The notes below the pieces were generated by a model. The model saw nothing but the letters and a program-made list of their open reading frames with translations, did not search any database and was not told where the DNA came from. From positions 2,790,001-2,854,000 of the forward strand of contig NZ_CP089301.1 in assembly GCF_021227995.1 (NCBI RefSeq): DNA of 64,000 bases. Direction: 5' to 3'. The stretch comes from Novosphingobium kaempferiae (GTDB lineage Bacteria; Pseudomonadota; Alphaproteobacteria; Sphingomonadales; Sphingomonadaceae). The position numbers and the translations under genes are program-made. This document shows positions 8,002 to 18,340 of the stretch, one piece after another (position 1 is the first letter of the stretch; each line of letters begins with the position of its first letter).

Positions 8002-8814
8002 CTACCTCTGGCAGCGCCGGCACCAAAACGTGCTCCGCCCACCCTGCACGAAGCGCAGGACCGGGCTGCCGCAGGAACAGGCGTCGCCCTCCCGCCCGTA
8101 GACCCGCCAAGATGCCGCGAAGTAGCCGAGTTCGCCGTTAGGCTGAGCATAATCCTTGATCGTGGATCCGCCCGCCGCGATCGATTCGCCGAGCACGTCG
8201 CGAATCGCAGGCACCAGCCGCGACAGCGCGGGCATCGTCACGCGCCCTGCCTCCTTGTCCGGGCGGATGCCGGAGCGGAACAGCGCCTCGCACACGTAGA
8301 TGTTGCCCAGCCCCGCGACGATCGTCTGGTCGAGCAGCATCTGCTTGATCGGCGCGATCCGGCCCGCGAAGGCGCTGCGCAAGTGCGCCGCCGTCAGTTC
8401 CTCACCCAGCGGCTCCGGCCCGAGCGCGGCGAACGGTCCCCAGGCATCGAGCCCCCCGGTGGCCACCAGATCGACCGAGCCGAACCGCCGTGCGTCATTG
8501 AGCGCCAGAACGTGGCCCCCGCCGGTCTCCAGGACAAGGTGATCGTGCTTGTCGGGCGTCTCCGGTTCGATACGCCAGCGGCCCGACATGCCGAGGTGGA
8601 ACACCATCGTTTGCTCGCGGTCGGTATGGATCAACCCGTACTTGGCGCGCCGCCCCATCCCCGTCACCCGCGCGCCGGTCAGCACCTGCACCAGATCGGG
8701 CGGGAACGGACGGCGCAGGTCCGGCCGGTTGACCGAGACGCGGGCGATCCGCTCACCTTCGAGAAAGCGCGCAAGACCGCGCACGGTGGTTTCGACTTCG
8801 GGTAATTCAGGCAT
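8002..8814 (-). CDS. mutM: Formamidopyrimidine-DNA glycosylase (Fpg)
   Basis: Removes 8-oxoguanine and FaPy lesions. 270 residues beginning MPELPEVETT, with the catalytic Pro2 and Glu3 and a conserved Lys in GRRAKYGL. The H2TH region (LLDQTIVAGLGNIYVCEALF) is near residue 155. The C-terminal zinc finger uses CSC...CRRC: the first pair is C-x-C rather than C-x2-C, which I believe is common in sphingomonad homologues. The ATG at 8814 is fixed by the need for Pro2. Upstream of rpsT on the same strand with 200 bases between. Confidence 0.96.
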   Translation of the reverse strand: MPELPEVETTVRGLARFLEGERIARVSVNRPDLRRPFPPDLVQVLTGARVTGMGRRAKYGLIHTDREQTMVFHLGMSGRWRIEPETPDKHDHLVLETGGGHVLALNDARRFGSVDLVATGGLDAWGPFAALGPEPLGEELTAAHLRSAFAGRIAPIKQMLLDQTIVAGLGNIYVCEALFRSGIRPDKEAGRVTMPALSRLVPAIRDVLGESIAAGGSTIKDYAQPNGELGYFAASWRVYGREGDACSCGSPVLRFVQGGRSTFWCRRCQR

Positions 8815-8869
8815 CGGCGTGTAGATACGGCACCGGACAAAAAACGCCAATCGTCGTCCCGGACGACGT

Positions 8870-9901
8870 TCAGAGCAGATGCCCCGTGCGGTCCCGCTTC
8901 GTCTCGAGATAGCGCGCATTGTGCGGGTTGGGCGGCAACTGGTGCGGCACGCGCTCCACCACCTCGACGCCGACGCCCTGCAGCGCCGCGACCTTGGCGG
9001 GGTTGTTCGTCATCAGGCGAATCGCATGAACGCCCAGCAGTTCGAGCATCCGTGCCGCCACCGGGAAGTCGCGCGCCTCGGTCGGCAGGCCGAGCCGGTT
9101 GTTGGCGTCCACCGTATCATAGCCCGCGTCCTGCAGGCTGTAGGCGCGCAGCTTGTTGACGAGGCCGATGCCCCTGCCCTCCTGCCGCAGATAGAGCAGC
9201 ACGCCCCAGCCGCCGTCTTCAGCCTCGTCCGCCATGGCGCGCAGGGCGGCGTTCAGCTGCGGACCGCAATCGCACTTGAGGCTGCCGAGGATATCGCCGG
9301 TCAGGCATTCGGAATGGAGCCGCACCAGCGGGGGACGCCCGCCATCCTGCGTGCCGATGACAAGCGCGACATGCTCGCGCAAGTCATCGAGCGCGCGGAA
9401 GGCGACGATCTGCGCATTCTCTGCCGCCTCGACCGGGAGCCTTGCACGAGAGGCTATCGCCAGATGCCGCGTATCCTTCCACTCGGCGAGGTCGGCGCTC
9501 GAAACGTCCTGCGCCTCGCCCGGATCCGCCGGCGCGACGAGGAAGGCGGGCAGGATTCCGGCAAGCCTTGCCAGTTCCATAGCCGTGCGCGCCGATTCGG
9601 GATCGGCGATGGCCTCGGCGGCGAACGGGCCTTTCATCGGATAGGCGAGGTCGAGCGCCGGGTCGGCCACCGCCCGCGCCGTCTCCAGATCGAAAGGCTC
9701 GGCAGCGCGAATCAGCACCGGAGCTTCGGGCACCGCCGCCTCGCGCTGGTTGGCGAGCTTGAGCGTCACGGCGCGCGCGGCGGAGATCAGCATGCGCGGC
9801 GCGGTCACGCCTGCCGCGAACGCGGTCTCGGCGGGCAGCAGCACTTGCCCCGCCACCCTGACCGGCCAGCCGTGACGCAGCGCATCGAGCGCCAGCGCCA
9901 C
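8870..9901 (-). CDS. ribA: GTP cyclohydrolase II with N-terminal extension
   Basis: First step of riboflavin synthesis: GTP to 2,5-diamino-6-ribosylamino-pyrimidinone phosphate. 343 residues from the GTG at 9901 (VALALDALRHGWPV), chosen because an N-terminus of this kind is typical in related species; a CTG nearer xthA is an alternative. The C-terminal ~200 residues hold the RibA core: HSECLTGDILGSLKCDC (zinc Cys, C-x10-C-x-C), RQEGRGIGL, and DANNRLGLP. The first ~145 residues form the degenerate RibB-like domain seen in alphaproteobacterial RibA. Follows xthA by 41 bases on the same strand. Confidence 0.92.
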   Translation of the reverse strand: MALALDALRHGWPVRVAGQVLLPAETAFAAGVTAPRMLISAARAVTLKLANQREAAVPEAPVLIRAAEPFDLETARAVADPALDLAYPMKGPFAAEAIADPESARTAMELARLAGILPAFLVAPADPGEAQDVSSADLAEWKDTRHLAIASRARLPVEAAENAQIVAFRALDDLREHVALVIGTQDGGRPPLVRLHSECLTGDILGSLKCDCGPQLNAALRAMADEAEDGGWGVLLYLRQEGRGIGLVNKLRAYSLQDAGYDTVDANNRLGLPTEARDFPVAARMLELLGVHAIRLMTNNPAKVAALQGVGVEVVERVPHQLPPNPHNARYLETKRDRTGHLL

Positions 9902-9942
9902 GCGCCGGGTCGAAGCGCAGCTGGCAAGGCGAGCCGCCTCGC

Positions 9943-10731
9943 TCAGAGTTCGAACTCCGTCACGAGCGGGATATGGTCGCTCGGCTGGTCCCAGCGGCGG
10001 GTTTCCTCGACGAAGTGATGCCCGCGCGCCTGCGGGGCGAGATCGGGCGAGGCCCACATGTGGTCGAGACGGCGGCCCTGGTCCTTCTGGCGCCAGTAGC
10101 TGCGATACGACCACCAGGAATAGTTGCGCTCGGGCGCGGGAATGAAGCGGCGCCCCAGATCGTCGAAGCCCGCCGCGTCCTGAAGGCGCTTGAGCGTCTC
10201 GACCTCGATCGGCGTATGGCTGACCACCTTGAGCAGCGCCTTGTGGTCGTAGACATCCGATTCGAGCGGGGCGATGTTGAAGTCGCCGACGATCAGGGTC
10301 GGACGCTCGATCTTGTCGGCCCAGCGGGTCATGCGTTCGAGGAAGTCGAGCTTCTGGCCGAACTTGGGGTTCACCTCGCGGTCGGCCACGTCGCCGCCCG
10401 CCGGGATGTAGACGTTCTCCAGCACCATGCCCTGCCCCGGTCCCAGCAGTTCGACGCCGATGTGGCGGGCCTCGCCATTGTCCTGCCAGTCGTGCTTCGA
10501 GAAATCCCGGAACGGCACCTTCGAGACGGTGGCGACGCCGTGATAACCCTTCTGCCCGTGGATCGCGCGGTGGCTGTAGCCGAGCCGCTCGAACATCTCG
10601 TGCGGGAACAGGTGCTCGGCGACCTTGATCTCCTGCAGGCACAGGACGTCGGGCGCCTGCTCGGTCAGGAAGCGTTCGACCTGGTCGATGCGCAGGCGGA
10701 CGGAATTGATGTTCCAGGTGGCGATCTTCAT
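9943..10731 (-). CDS. xthA: Exodeoxyribonuclease III (first copy)
   Basis: AP endonuclease and 3'-5' exonuclease of base-excision repair. 262 residues from the ATG at 10731 (MKIATWNINSVRLR). Motifs in order: WNINS, LQEIKV, GYHGVA, YIPAGG, GDFNIAP, and the C-terminal SDHIPLV carrying the catalytic Asp-His. An earlier in-frame ATG at 10815 adds 28 unconserved residues. A second, diverged exonuclease III gene lies at 61569-62378. Confidence 0.95.
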   Translation of the reverse strand: MKIATWNINSVRLRIDQVERFLTEQAPDVLCLQEIKVAEHLFPHEMFERLGYSHRAIHGQKGYHGVATVSKVPFRDFSKHDWQDNGEARHIGVELLGPGQGMVLENVYIPAGGDVADREVNPKFGQKLDFLERMTRWADKIERPTLIVGDFNIAPLESDVYDHKALLKVVSHTPIEVETLKRLQDAAGFDDLGRRFIPAPERNYSWWSYRSYWRQKDQGRRLDHMWASPDLAPQARGHHFVEETRRWDQPSDHIPLVTEFEL

Positions 10732-10865
10732 GGCGCTGGCTTTAGGGATGGCCTGCAGGAATTGCCAGAGGGTGGCGGAGAGGTCGGATGACCTTTGCCT
10801 GTGCCCCTCCACCATCCTTCGGATGGCCCCCCTCCCCGTGCCGGGGAGGAATGCGCGACGCGGCT

Positions 10866-11010
10866 TTTTCTGCGGTCTGGATTGGCTCAGGCCGGAGCGA
10901 GAATGGTGCCGGTCGAGAACCGGCGCGCAGCGTACTTCAGTACGTGAGCACCGGAAGCGCAGAACGGTGCCGTTCGCAGCCCGGCATGGGCCAATCCAGA
11001 CCGCAGAAAA
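10866..11010. repeat. 145-bp inverted-repeat element with three internal hairpins
   Basis: The ends are perfect 20-base inverted repeats (TTTTCTGCGGTCTGGATTGG at 10866-10885 and its complement at 10991-11010). Inside lie three separate hairpins: 10908-10924 (GCCGGT/ACCGGC), 10931-10944 (CGTAC-ttca-GTACG) and 10962-10975 (GAACGG/CCGTTC). The whole can fold as a cloverleaf. No ORF. It looks like a MITE- or REP-type element; only one copy is in this window. Confidence 0.7.
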
Positions 11011-11136
11011 CAGAAAACCCTCGAGCCGGGGGCAGAGGCTCGAGGGTTCCTGTAAGCGTTCGTCACGCTAGTATCAGAAAGACCACTCAGGAGGCGCGGG
11101 CAACAGGGGGGAAACCCGCCTCAAGTCGTTTCTGAC
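11006..11136 (-). ncRNA. Candidate small RNA with intrinsic terminator
   Basis: On the minus strand TTGGCA (11165-11170) and TACATA (11143-11148) are spaced by 16 bases and could be a -35/-10 pair. Transcription from about 11136 would give ~130 nt containing a TCAGAAA/TTTCTGA outer stem (11129-11135 with 11074-11080), an inner GAGGCGGG/CCCGCCTC-type stem (11091-11122), and a final 12-bp terminator stem (11016-11048) followed by a T-rich stretch (TTTTCTGTTTTCT). I do not recognise the family. It could alternatively be the lolA 3' UTR. Confidence 0.5.
11016..11048 (-). terminator. Rho-independent terminator
   Basis: Perfect stem AACCCTCGAGCC (11016-11027) with GGCTCGAGGGTT (11037-11048) and a 9-base loop; on the minus strand it is followed by TTTTCTGTTTTCT. 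The polarity fits termination of the minus-strand transcript (lolA or the candidate small RNA). Confidence 0.85.
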
Positions 11137-11240
11137 AAGACCTATGTAGGATGCTTCGCCTTGCTGCCAAGTGAACGAAGTTAAGGAAACTGTCGCAGTT
11201 TGTCGCTAGGCACGCACACCCCGCGACAAACCGTGCCCTC

Positions 11241-11897
11241 TCATCGACGGTTCCGGGGGCGCGGATCGTTCCAGCGGAAGTCCGCGTCAGTCACCGGCAC
11301 GCCGTAGCGCTGGTTCGCGAGGCTGATGGTGGTGCGCTTGTTCTGCGAGTCGAGCGCAACCCAGTAGGTCAGTTCCAGCCCGCCCGGCGCGGAGGCCTTG
11401 CGCGAGAAGATCAGCGTGATCACCCCGTATTCGGGATGCGAGCGGTCGCGCACCTCGATGCTGATGACGTTGGGATTGCCGGTCTGGAGAACCTTGCCGA
11501 ACTTCGCGACATCGCGCGTGGGATCGAGCAGCGCGCCGAGCGGGCTGTTCTTGATCGGCCAGCGCTGCACCTGCCGCACGTCGTAGTCGATGAGCGTCAG
11601 CGCGCGCCCGTCCCCGACGATTAGCATGTTGGCGCTCTTCTCGTACTGGAAACGGATCTTGCCGGGGCGCTTGAGCGTCAGGACGCCGCGCACCGACTGG
11701 CCGGAGCGGTCGGTCTGGACGAAGTCCGCCTTCATCGAATCGATGGCACGCAGCGCGGCGACGGCCTGGTCGAGCTGCTCCGCGTCGGCCGGGGATGCGG
11801 CCGTGGCCACGCCCGGAACGAAGGCTGCAGGAACGGAAAGCGCGGCCAAAGCGGCCGCGCTCACGCATGATCGAAAGGTTTTCTTCACGTGGTTCAT
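11241..11897 (-). CDS. lolA: LolA-type outer-membrane lipoprotein carrier
   Basis: Periplasmic chaperone that carries lipoproteins from LolCDE to the outer membrane. 218 residues with a Sec signal peptide (MNHVKKTFRSCVSAAALAAL...AATA, cleavage near residue 33). The mature part has the LolA pattern: DSMKADFVQTDRSGQSVRGVLTLKRPGKIRFQYEK, then LTLIDYD and SPLGALLDP. The alphaproteobacterial type is more divergent than E. coli LolA. Followed directly by the small-RNA/terminator region, and preceded by rpmG on the same strand. Confidence 0.88.
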   Translation of the reverse strand: MNHVKKTFRSCVSAAALAALSVPAAFVPGVATAASPADAEQLDQAVAALRAIDSMKADFVQTDRSGQSVRGVLTLKRPGKIRFQYEKSANMLIVGDGRALTLIDYDVRQVQRWPIKNSPLGALLDPTRDVAKFGKVLQTGNPNVISIEVRDRSHPEYGVITLIFSRKASAPGGLELTYWVALDSQNKRTTISLANQRYGVPVTDADFRWNDPRPRNRR

Positions 11898-11939
11898 GGC
11901 TTTCCCGTTGGGTCCACAGCCTTGAACCGACCGTGAACC

Positions 11940-12107
11940 TTACTTGATCTTGGCTTCCTTGAACTCGACGTGCTTGCGCACGACGGGATCGTACTTCTTG
12001 AAGCTGAACTTCTCGGTCGTGTTCCGCGGATTTTTCTTGGTCACGTAGAAAAAGCCGGTGTCGGCGGTCGAGACAAGACGGATCTTGACGGTTGCGGGCT
12101 TCGCCAT
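11940..12107 (-). CDS. rpmG: Ribosomal protein bL33
   Basis: 55 residues, [21 protein letters not shown]...[15 protein letters not shown]. This is the complete bL33 sequence pattern ([25 protein letters not shown]). No zinc-binding cysteines, so it is the Cys-minus form. ATG at 12107, TAA at 11940-11942. 42 bases upstream of lolA on the same strand. Confidence 0.97.
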   Translation of the reverse strand: MAKPATVKIRLVSTADTGFFYVTKKNPRNTTEKFSFKKYDPVVRKHVEFKEAKIK

Positions 12108-12263
12108 GGCGGTATCCTGTACTTTCTAAGTTGCAGCCGCCCTGGCAGGCCGGCGTTACGACAAATCATAAAGGGGCGACACCGAGGCGCCGCCCTTCAA
12201 GGTTGCGCCCATTGCTGGATCGGCCCCGCAAAGTCAAGCGGGAGCCTCCGATTCGCAGCCGAT

Positions 12264-13052
12264 TCAGGGAAGTGGAAACGGCCTGATCGGGTCCAGAACC
12301 CCGAATTTCTCGCGCCGGGGCTCGCCATCGAGCGGCGGAAGGTCAAGTTCCGGGGCCGCCACCTGCATTTCCGGCAGCCGGTTCAGCAGATCGCGAATCA
12401 GGGTGAGGCGACCATGCCGCTGGTCGTTGAAGTCCACCAGCGTCCAGGGCGCATGGGCGGTGTGCGTCGCCTCCAGCATGGCCTCGCGCGCAAGGGTGTA
12501 GTCGGCGTACTTTTCGCGCGCGGCGATATCGACGGGGGACAGCTTCCAGCGCTTGAGCGGATCGTCCAGCCGTTCGTGCAGACGCTCCTCCTGCTTGTCC
12601 TGATCGCAGGCGAGCCAGTACTTGAAGAGGAGGATGCCGTCGTCGATCAGCATCTTCTCGAAGGTGGGGGCATGGCGCAGGAACGCCTCGACCTCGGCCT
12701 GGGTGGCGTAGCCCATCACCCGTTCCACGCCCGCGCGGTTGTACCAAGAACGGTCGAACAGCACGATCTCGCCCTTCGCGGGCAGGTGGTCGACGTAGCG
12801 CTGGAAGTACCACTGGCCCTTCTCGCGCTCGCTCGGCGCGGCGAGGGCCACGGTACGGCACTGGCGCGGGTTGAGCTGGCCGGAGACGGCCTTGATCGCG
12901 CCGCCCTTCCCCGCCGTGTCGCGCCCCTCGAACAGCACGACGATGCGCGCGCCGGACACCTGCGCCCAGCGCGCCATGCCGACAAGCTCCTGCTCCATCG
13001 GCTCGAGGAGTTTCTCGTAGTCCTTGCGACCGAGCTTCTCCCCGTTGCTCAT
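12264..13052 (-). CDS. ppk2: Polyphosphate kinase 2 family protein
   Basis: Transfers phosphate between polyphosphate and nucleotides. 262 residues, one PPK2 domain. Walker A FEGRDTAGKGGAIKAV is near residues 42-57, the lid/Walker B region LFDRSWYNRAGVERVMG near 98-114, and F-E-K-M-L-I-D-D-G near 131. This single-domain form is usual for class I/III PPK2; GDP or ADP preference cannot be read off. Lies four bases after the uppP stop, so the two are probably one transcript, which links polyphosphate/nucleotide turnover with undecaprenyl phosphate recycling only by position. Confidence 0.93.
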   Translation of the reverse strand: MSNGEKLGRKDYEKLLEPMEQELVGMARWAQVSGARIVVLFEGRDTAGKGGAIKAVSGQLNPRQCRTVALAAPSEREKGQWYFQRYVDHLPAKGEIVLFDRSWYNRAGVERVMGYATQAEVEAFLRHAPTFEKMLIDDGILLFKYWLACDQDKQEERLHERLDDPLKRWKLSPVDIAAREKYADYTLAREAMLEATHTAHAPWTLVDFNDQRHGRLTLIRDLLNRLPEMQVAAPELDLPPLDGEPRREKFGVLDPIRPFPLP

Positions 13053-13056
13053 GATG

Positions 13057-13869
13057 TCAGATCCGCGAAAGGAGGAACAGCGCCACCGCGCCGGCGATGA
13101 TGCGATACCATGCGAAGGGCGCGAAGCCGGACTTGCTGACGAAGCTCATGAACGCCTTGATGACCACCAGCGCCACCACGAACGAGACGACGAAGCCGAT
13201 CGCGATCTCGTCCCAGCCCACCGGGCCGACGCCCGATGCCAGCGCTTCATGGTGCTTGAGCAGTTCCAGCGTCGTCGCGCCGACCATCGTCGGCACGGCG
13301 AGGAAGAAGCTGAACTCCGCCGCGGTGCGCCGCTCGATGCCCATGGCGAGCGCGCCCATGATCGTCGCGCCCGAGCGGCTGACACCCGGCACCATGGCAA
13401 GGCACTGCGCCAGCCCGACGCCGACGCACTGCTTGGCGGGCAGTTCCGCCACGCCGGTCAGCGGACCGGGCTTGGCCACCTTCTCGATGCCGAGGATGGC
13501 GATGCCGCCGATGATGAGCGCCCAGGCGACCACGGCAGGCTCGCCCAGCAGCCCCTCGATGAAGTCGTTGAGCAGCAGGCCCAGCACTGCCGAGGGGATG
13601 AAGGCCAGCAGCACGTTGCGCACGAAGCGGATGGAGGTGGGGTTGAGCTTGAGCAGCCCCATGCCGACCGCCCAGAACGTGCGCCAGAACTGCACGATCA
13701 CCGCAAGGATCGCGCCCAGCTGGATGACGATGTTGAAGGTCGCCCACTGGCTGGCGTCATAGCCGAACAGCCGGGTGGCGAGGATGAGGTGGCCGGTCGA
13801 GGAGACGGGCAGGAACTCGGTGAGGCCCTCGACAATGCCGAGGAGGATCGCGGTAAGGGTCAGGTCCAT
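13057..13869 (-). CDS. uppP: Undecaprenyl-diphosphatase
   Basis: Inner-membrane BacA-type phosphatase that regenerates undecaprenyl phosphate, the peptidoglycan lipid carrier; raises bacitracin resistance in other bacteria. 270 residues with about eight hydrophobic segments. Signature motifs are present: GIVEGLTEFLPVSSTGHL (E-G-x-T-E-F-L-P-V-S-S-T-G-H) at residues 12-29 and the second motif PGVSRSGATIMGAL near 163. Confidence 0.97.
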   Translation of the reverse strand: MDLTLTAILLGIVEGLTEFLPVSSTGHLILATRLFGYDASQWATFNIVIQLGAILAVIVQFWRTFWAVGMGLLKLNPTSIRFVRNVLLAFIPSAVLGLLLNDFIEGLLGEPAVVAWALIIGGIAILGIEKVAKPGPLTGVAELPAKQCVGVGLAQCLAMVPGVSRSGATIMGALAMGIERRTAAEFSFFLAVPTMVGATTLELLKHHEALASGVGPVGWDEIAIGFVVSFVVALVVIKAFMSFVSKSGFAPFAWYRIIAGAVALFLLSRI

Positions 13870-13963
13870 AGGCCGCAGGTCATGCCGGACGGGGCGGGCA
13901 AGTCAACCGCAGACGTGCTGCACTGCGACAACATGGAGAAAGTTTAAGGTTCGGCGGGACGAA

Positions 13964-13994
13964 GTTCCTCCCCGAGACAGGCTCGGGGAGGAAC
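13964..13994 (-). terminator. Hairpin downstream of the M13 peptidase
   Basis: 13-bp perfect stem GTTCCTCCCCGAG/CTCGGGGAGGAAC with a 5-base loop, 8 bases beyond the peptidase stop. No T-run follows. Confidence 0.65.
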
Positions 13995-14002
13995 TGCCGT
14001 TC

Positions 14003-16153
14003 TTACCAGATCCGCACGCGGTCCTTGGGGGCGAGGTACAGCTTCTCGCGCGGCTTGACGTTGAACGCCTTGTACCACTCGTCGAAGTTACGGACGATGC
14101 CGTTGACGCGGTACTGCGGCGGCGCATGCGGGTCGATCACGAGGTACTGGCGCGCCTGCGCCTCGCGCACCTTGGAACGCCACACCTGCGCCCAGCCCAT
14201 GAAGAAGCGCTGGTCGCCGGTGAAGCCGTCGATCACCGGGGCGGGCTTGCCGTTCAGCGACATCTTGTAGGCGCGATAGGCGAGGCTGAGGCCGCCGAGA
14301 TCACCGATGTTCTCGCCCATGGTGAGGCGGCCGTTGACGCAGGTCTGGCCGTTGTCGAACGGGCAGAACGAATCGTACTGCGCCGCCAGCGCGTCCTGCA
14401 ACTTCTCGAACGCGGCCTTGTCGGCGGGGGTCCACCAGTCGCGCAGGTTGCCGGTGCCGTCGGACTTGGCGCCCTGGTCGTCGAAGCCGTGGCCCATCTC
14501 GTGGCCGATCACGGCACCGATGCCGCCATAGTTGACCGCCGGGTCCGCCGAGAGGTTGAAGAACGGCGGCTGCAGGATCGCGGCGGGGAACACGATCTCG
14601 TTCATCGTCGAGTTGTAGTAGGCGTTCACCGTCTCGGGCAGCATGCCCCATTCGGTGCGGTCGACCTTGCCGCCGAGACGGTTCATCTCGAAGTCCGAGG
14701 CCCACTTGTTCGCGGCGATCCCGTTGCCGAGCGGATCGGAGGCCGAGAAGGTCAGCCCCTCATAGGTCTTGAACGTGGCAGGCGCGCCGATCTTGGGGGT
14801 GAAGGCGTCGAGCTTCTTCTCGGCCTCGACGCGGGTGGCGGGGCTCATCCACGCGAGATCCTTGAGGTTCGCGGCCATCGCCTTGCGCAGGTTGGCGACG
14901 AGGTCGGTCATCGCCGCCTTCTGCTCGGCCGGGAAGTACTTCGCGGCGTAGATCTTGCCGACGAGCTCACCCGCCATGCCCTCGACCGCGGCGATGCCGC
15001 GCTTCCAGCGGGGGCGCTGCTGCGGCTGGCCGCTCAGCGTCTGGCCGTAGAAGGCGAAGTTGGCCTCGTCGATGTCGGAGGGCAGAACCGATGCGTTGCT
15101 GCGCAGGAAGTGCGCGGTCAGGTAGGCCTGCCAGGTCGCGACCGGGGTGCTCTCGATCAGCTTGACGACGGCGGGCATGCCGGGGCCGAACTGCGCCTGC
15201 GCCTTGGCGGGATCGATGCGCGCGGTCTTCAGTTCCTCCGCCGTCGGCGGCATCTCGGCGACGAGCACGTAGCTCGCCTTGCCGGCGCCGAGGCTGGAGA
15301 GGAACGCCTTGACCACGCCGGGCGAACCCAGCGCTTCGAACTCGGCCACCGACAATTTGTTGTAGGTCAGGTCCGGGTTGCGCGCAGCAGCGCGGTCCCA
15401 GTCGGCCTGCGCGATCTGCGTTTCCAGCGCGAGCACGGACTGCGCCGCGCCCGCCGCGTCGGCATATCCAGCCTTGCCGAGAAGGAAGGTCAGGTAGGCC
15501 TTGTACTTGTCGCGAAGGCCGACCGAGCGCTCGTCGGTCTTCAGGTAGTAGTCGCGATCCGGCAGGCCCATGCCCGAGATCATCGCATTGAGCGCGTAGA
15601 TGTCGCTCTGCTTGTCGTCCGCGCCGACAACGGCGCCGATGGGCGAGGCGAAGCCAGGCTGGCCGAACAGGGTCGCGATGTCGACCGGAGTCTTCGCTGC
15701 CTTGATCCGGTCAAGGTAGGGACGCACGGGCGTCAGGCCCGCCTTGTTGATCGCATCGACGTCCATGAAGGCCTTGTAGGCTGCGGCGACGCGCGCGCCG
15801 TCGGAGCCGGGGGCCGGGTTCGAGGCGACGAGTTCGTCCATGATCGCGTGGACGCGGTTCTCGGACAGGTCGTTCAGTTCGAGGAACGAACCCCAGCGGG
15901 TGCGATCGGCAGGCAGCTCGACCGTCTTGTTCCACACGCCGTTCACGAAGGCGTCGAAGTCGTCACCCGGCTTCACGGACTTGTCGATCCACTGGGTCTG
16001 CACACCGAACTTGCCCCAGTCGGCCGAGGGCGCGAGCGAGGGCTTGACTGCGCCGGGGGCGGGGGCGGCATCCTGCGCGAATGCGGGAGCGGCGGAAACG
16101 AAAACGGAAAGCGCGGCGCTCGCGAGGAGCACCTTGCGGCAGAAGCGAAGCAT
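14003..16153 (-). CDS. M13-family zinc endopeptidase (PepO/neprilysin-like)
   Basis: 716 residues from the ATG at 16153, which opens a Sec signal peptide (MLRFCRKVLLASAALSVFVS...AFA). Peptidase_M13_N covers roughly residues 55-435; the catalytic domain has NAYYNSTMNEIVFPA, the zinc motif V-I-G-H-E-M-G-H-G-F-D-D (HExxH), and GENIGDLGGLS with the third zinc Glu and the Asp. Likely periplasmic, degrading peptides; substrate unknown. The extended ORF start at 16285 lacks a signal and was rejected. Ends in KDRVRIW, as in bacterial members lacking the neprilysin C-terminal Cys. Confidence 0.95.
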   Translation of the reverse strand: MLRFCRKVLLASAALSVFVSAAPAFAQDAAPAPGAVKPSLAPSADWGKFGVQTQWIDKSVKPGDDFDAFVNGVWNKTVELPADRTRWGSFLELNDLSENRVHAIMDELVASNPAPGSDGARVAAAYKAFMDVDAINKAGLTPVRPYLDRIKAAKTPVDIATLFGQPGFASPIGAVVGADDKQSDIYALNAMISGMGLPDRDYYLKTDERSVGLRDKYKAYLTFLLGKAGYADAAGAAQSVLALETQIAQADWDRAAARNPDLTYNKLSVAEFEALGSPGVVKAFLSSLGAGKASYVLVAEMPPTAEELKTARIDPAKAQAQFGPGMPAVVKLIESTPVATWQAYLTAHFLRSNASVLPSDIDEANFAFYGQTLSGQPQQRPRWKRGIAAVEGMAGELVGKIYAAKYFPAEQKAAMTDLVANLRKAMAANLKDLAWMSPATRVEAEKKLDAFTPKIGAPATFKTYEGLTFSASDPLGNGIAANKWASDFEMNRLGGKVDRTEWGMLPETVNAYYNSTMNEIVFPAAILQPPFFNLSADPAVNYGGIGAVIGHEMGHGFDDQGAKSDGTGNLRDWWTPADKAAFEKLQDALAAQYDSFCPFDNGQTCVNGRLTMGENIGDLGGLSLAYRAYKMSLNGKPAPVIDGFTGDQRFFMGWAQVWRSKVREAQARQYLVIDPHAPPQYRVNGIVRNFDEWYKAFNVKPREKLYLAPKDRVRIW

Positions 16154-16300
16154 GTCGTGACCTTTCGGATGGGGGGGTGCGACAGTATGTTTTAGCAGGA
16201 CCGCTGCGATCCCGAGTGGCGCGCAACTTAGTTGCCTGTTCGAGCAACGCCAGCGAAAAACAGCGGCGACCTGCACCGACGTCACGACGAACCGAAAAGG

Positions 16301-18124
<1,824 letters not shown>

Positions 18125-18340
18125 CAGCGCGCCCTTACAGCCTCGCACGGCTCAGGAAAAGAGCCCGTTGGTGCATCTCGACCATCCTGCAAATTGCGCC
18201 GAAGCGTGGCCCTTATGCGAAAGGCACCTGCCTTAAATCGGAATTGCCGCGTTGCAACGGTAACCGCTAATTCCCTAATTGTCGGGTAACAGTCCGGGAT
18301 CGAGGCCGCTCAGGCCCGATGGCCGGCAAGGAGAATCGAC

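Larger units (their letters stand above)
10732..11240. other. Structured intergenic region between lolA and xthA
   Basis: No protein gene. It contains, in order, two short hairpins (10812-10826 CCATCC/GGATGG; 10831-10849 CCTCCCCG/CGGGGAGG), a 145-base inverted-repeat element (10866-11010), a strong terminator hairpin (11016-11048) and a likely small-RNA gene on the minus strand ending there. These are described separately. Confidence 0.8.

Noticed and set aside
8879..10018. 379-codon plus-strand frame over ribA
   Set aside because: Antisense to ribA; zinc-site and RibA motifs are on the minus strand.
9943..10642. ribA frame extended far upstream (to 10642)
   Set aside because: The extension is in a different frame of xthA and has no conserved N-terminus; a start after the xthA stop is needed.
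13775..16195. 806-codon plus-strand frame
   Set aside because: Shadow of the M13 peptidase on the minus strand, where signal peptide and HExxH are present; the plus frame has typical GC-rich antisense composition.
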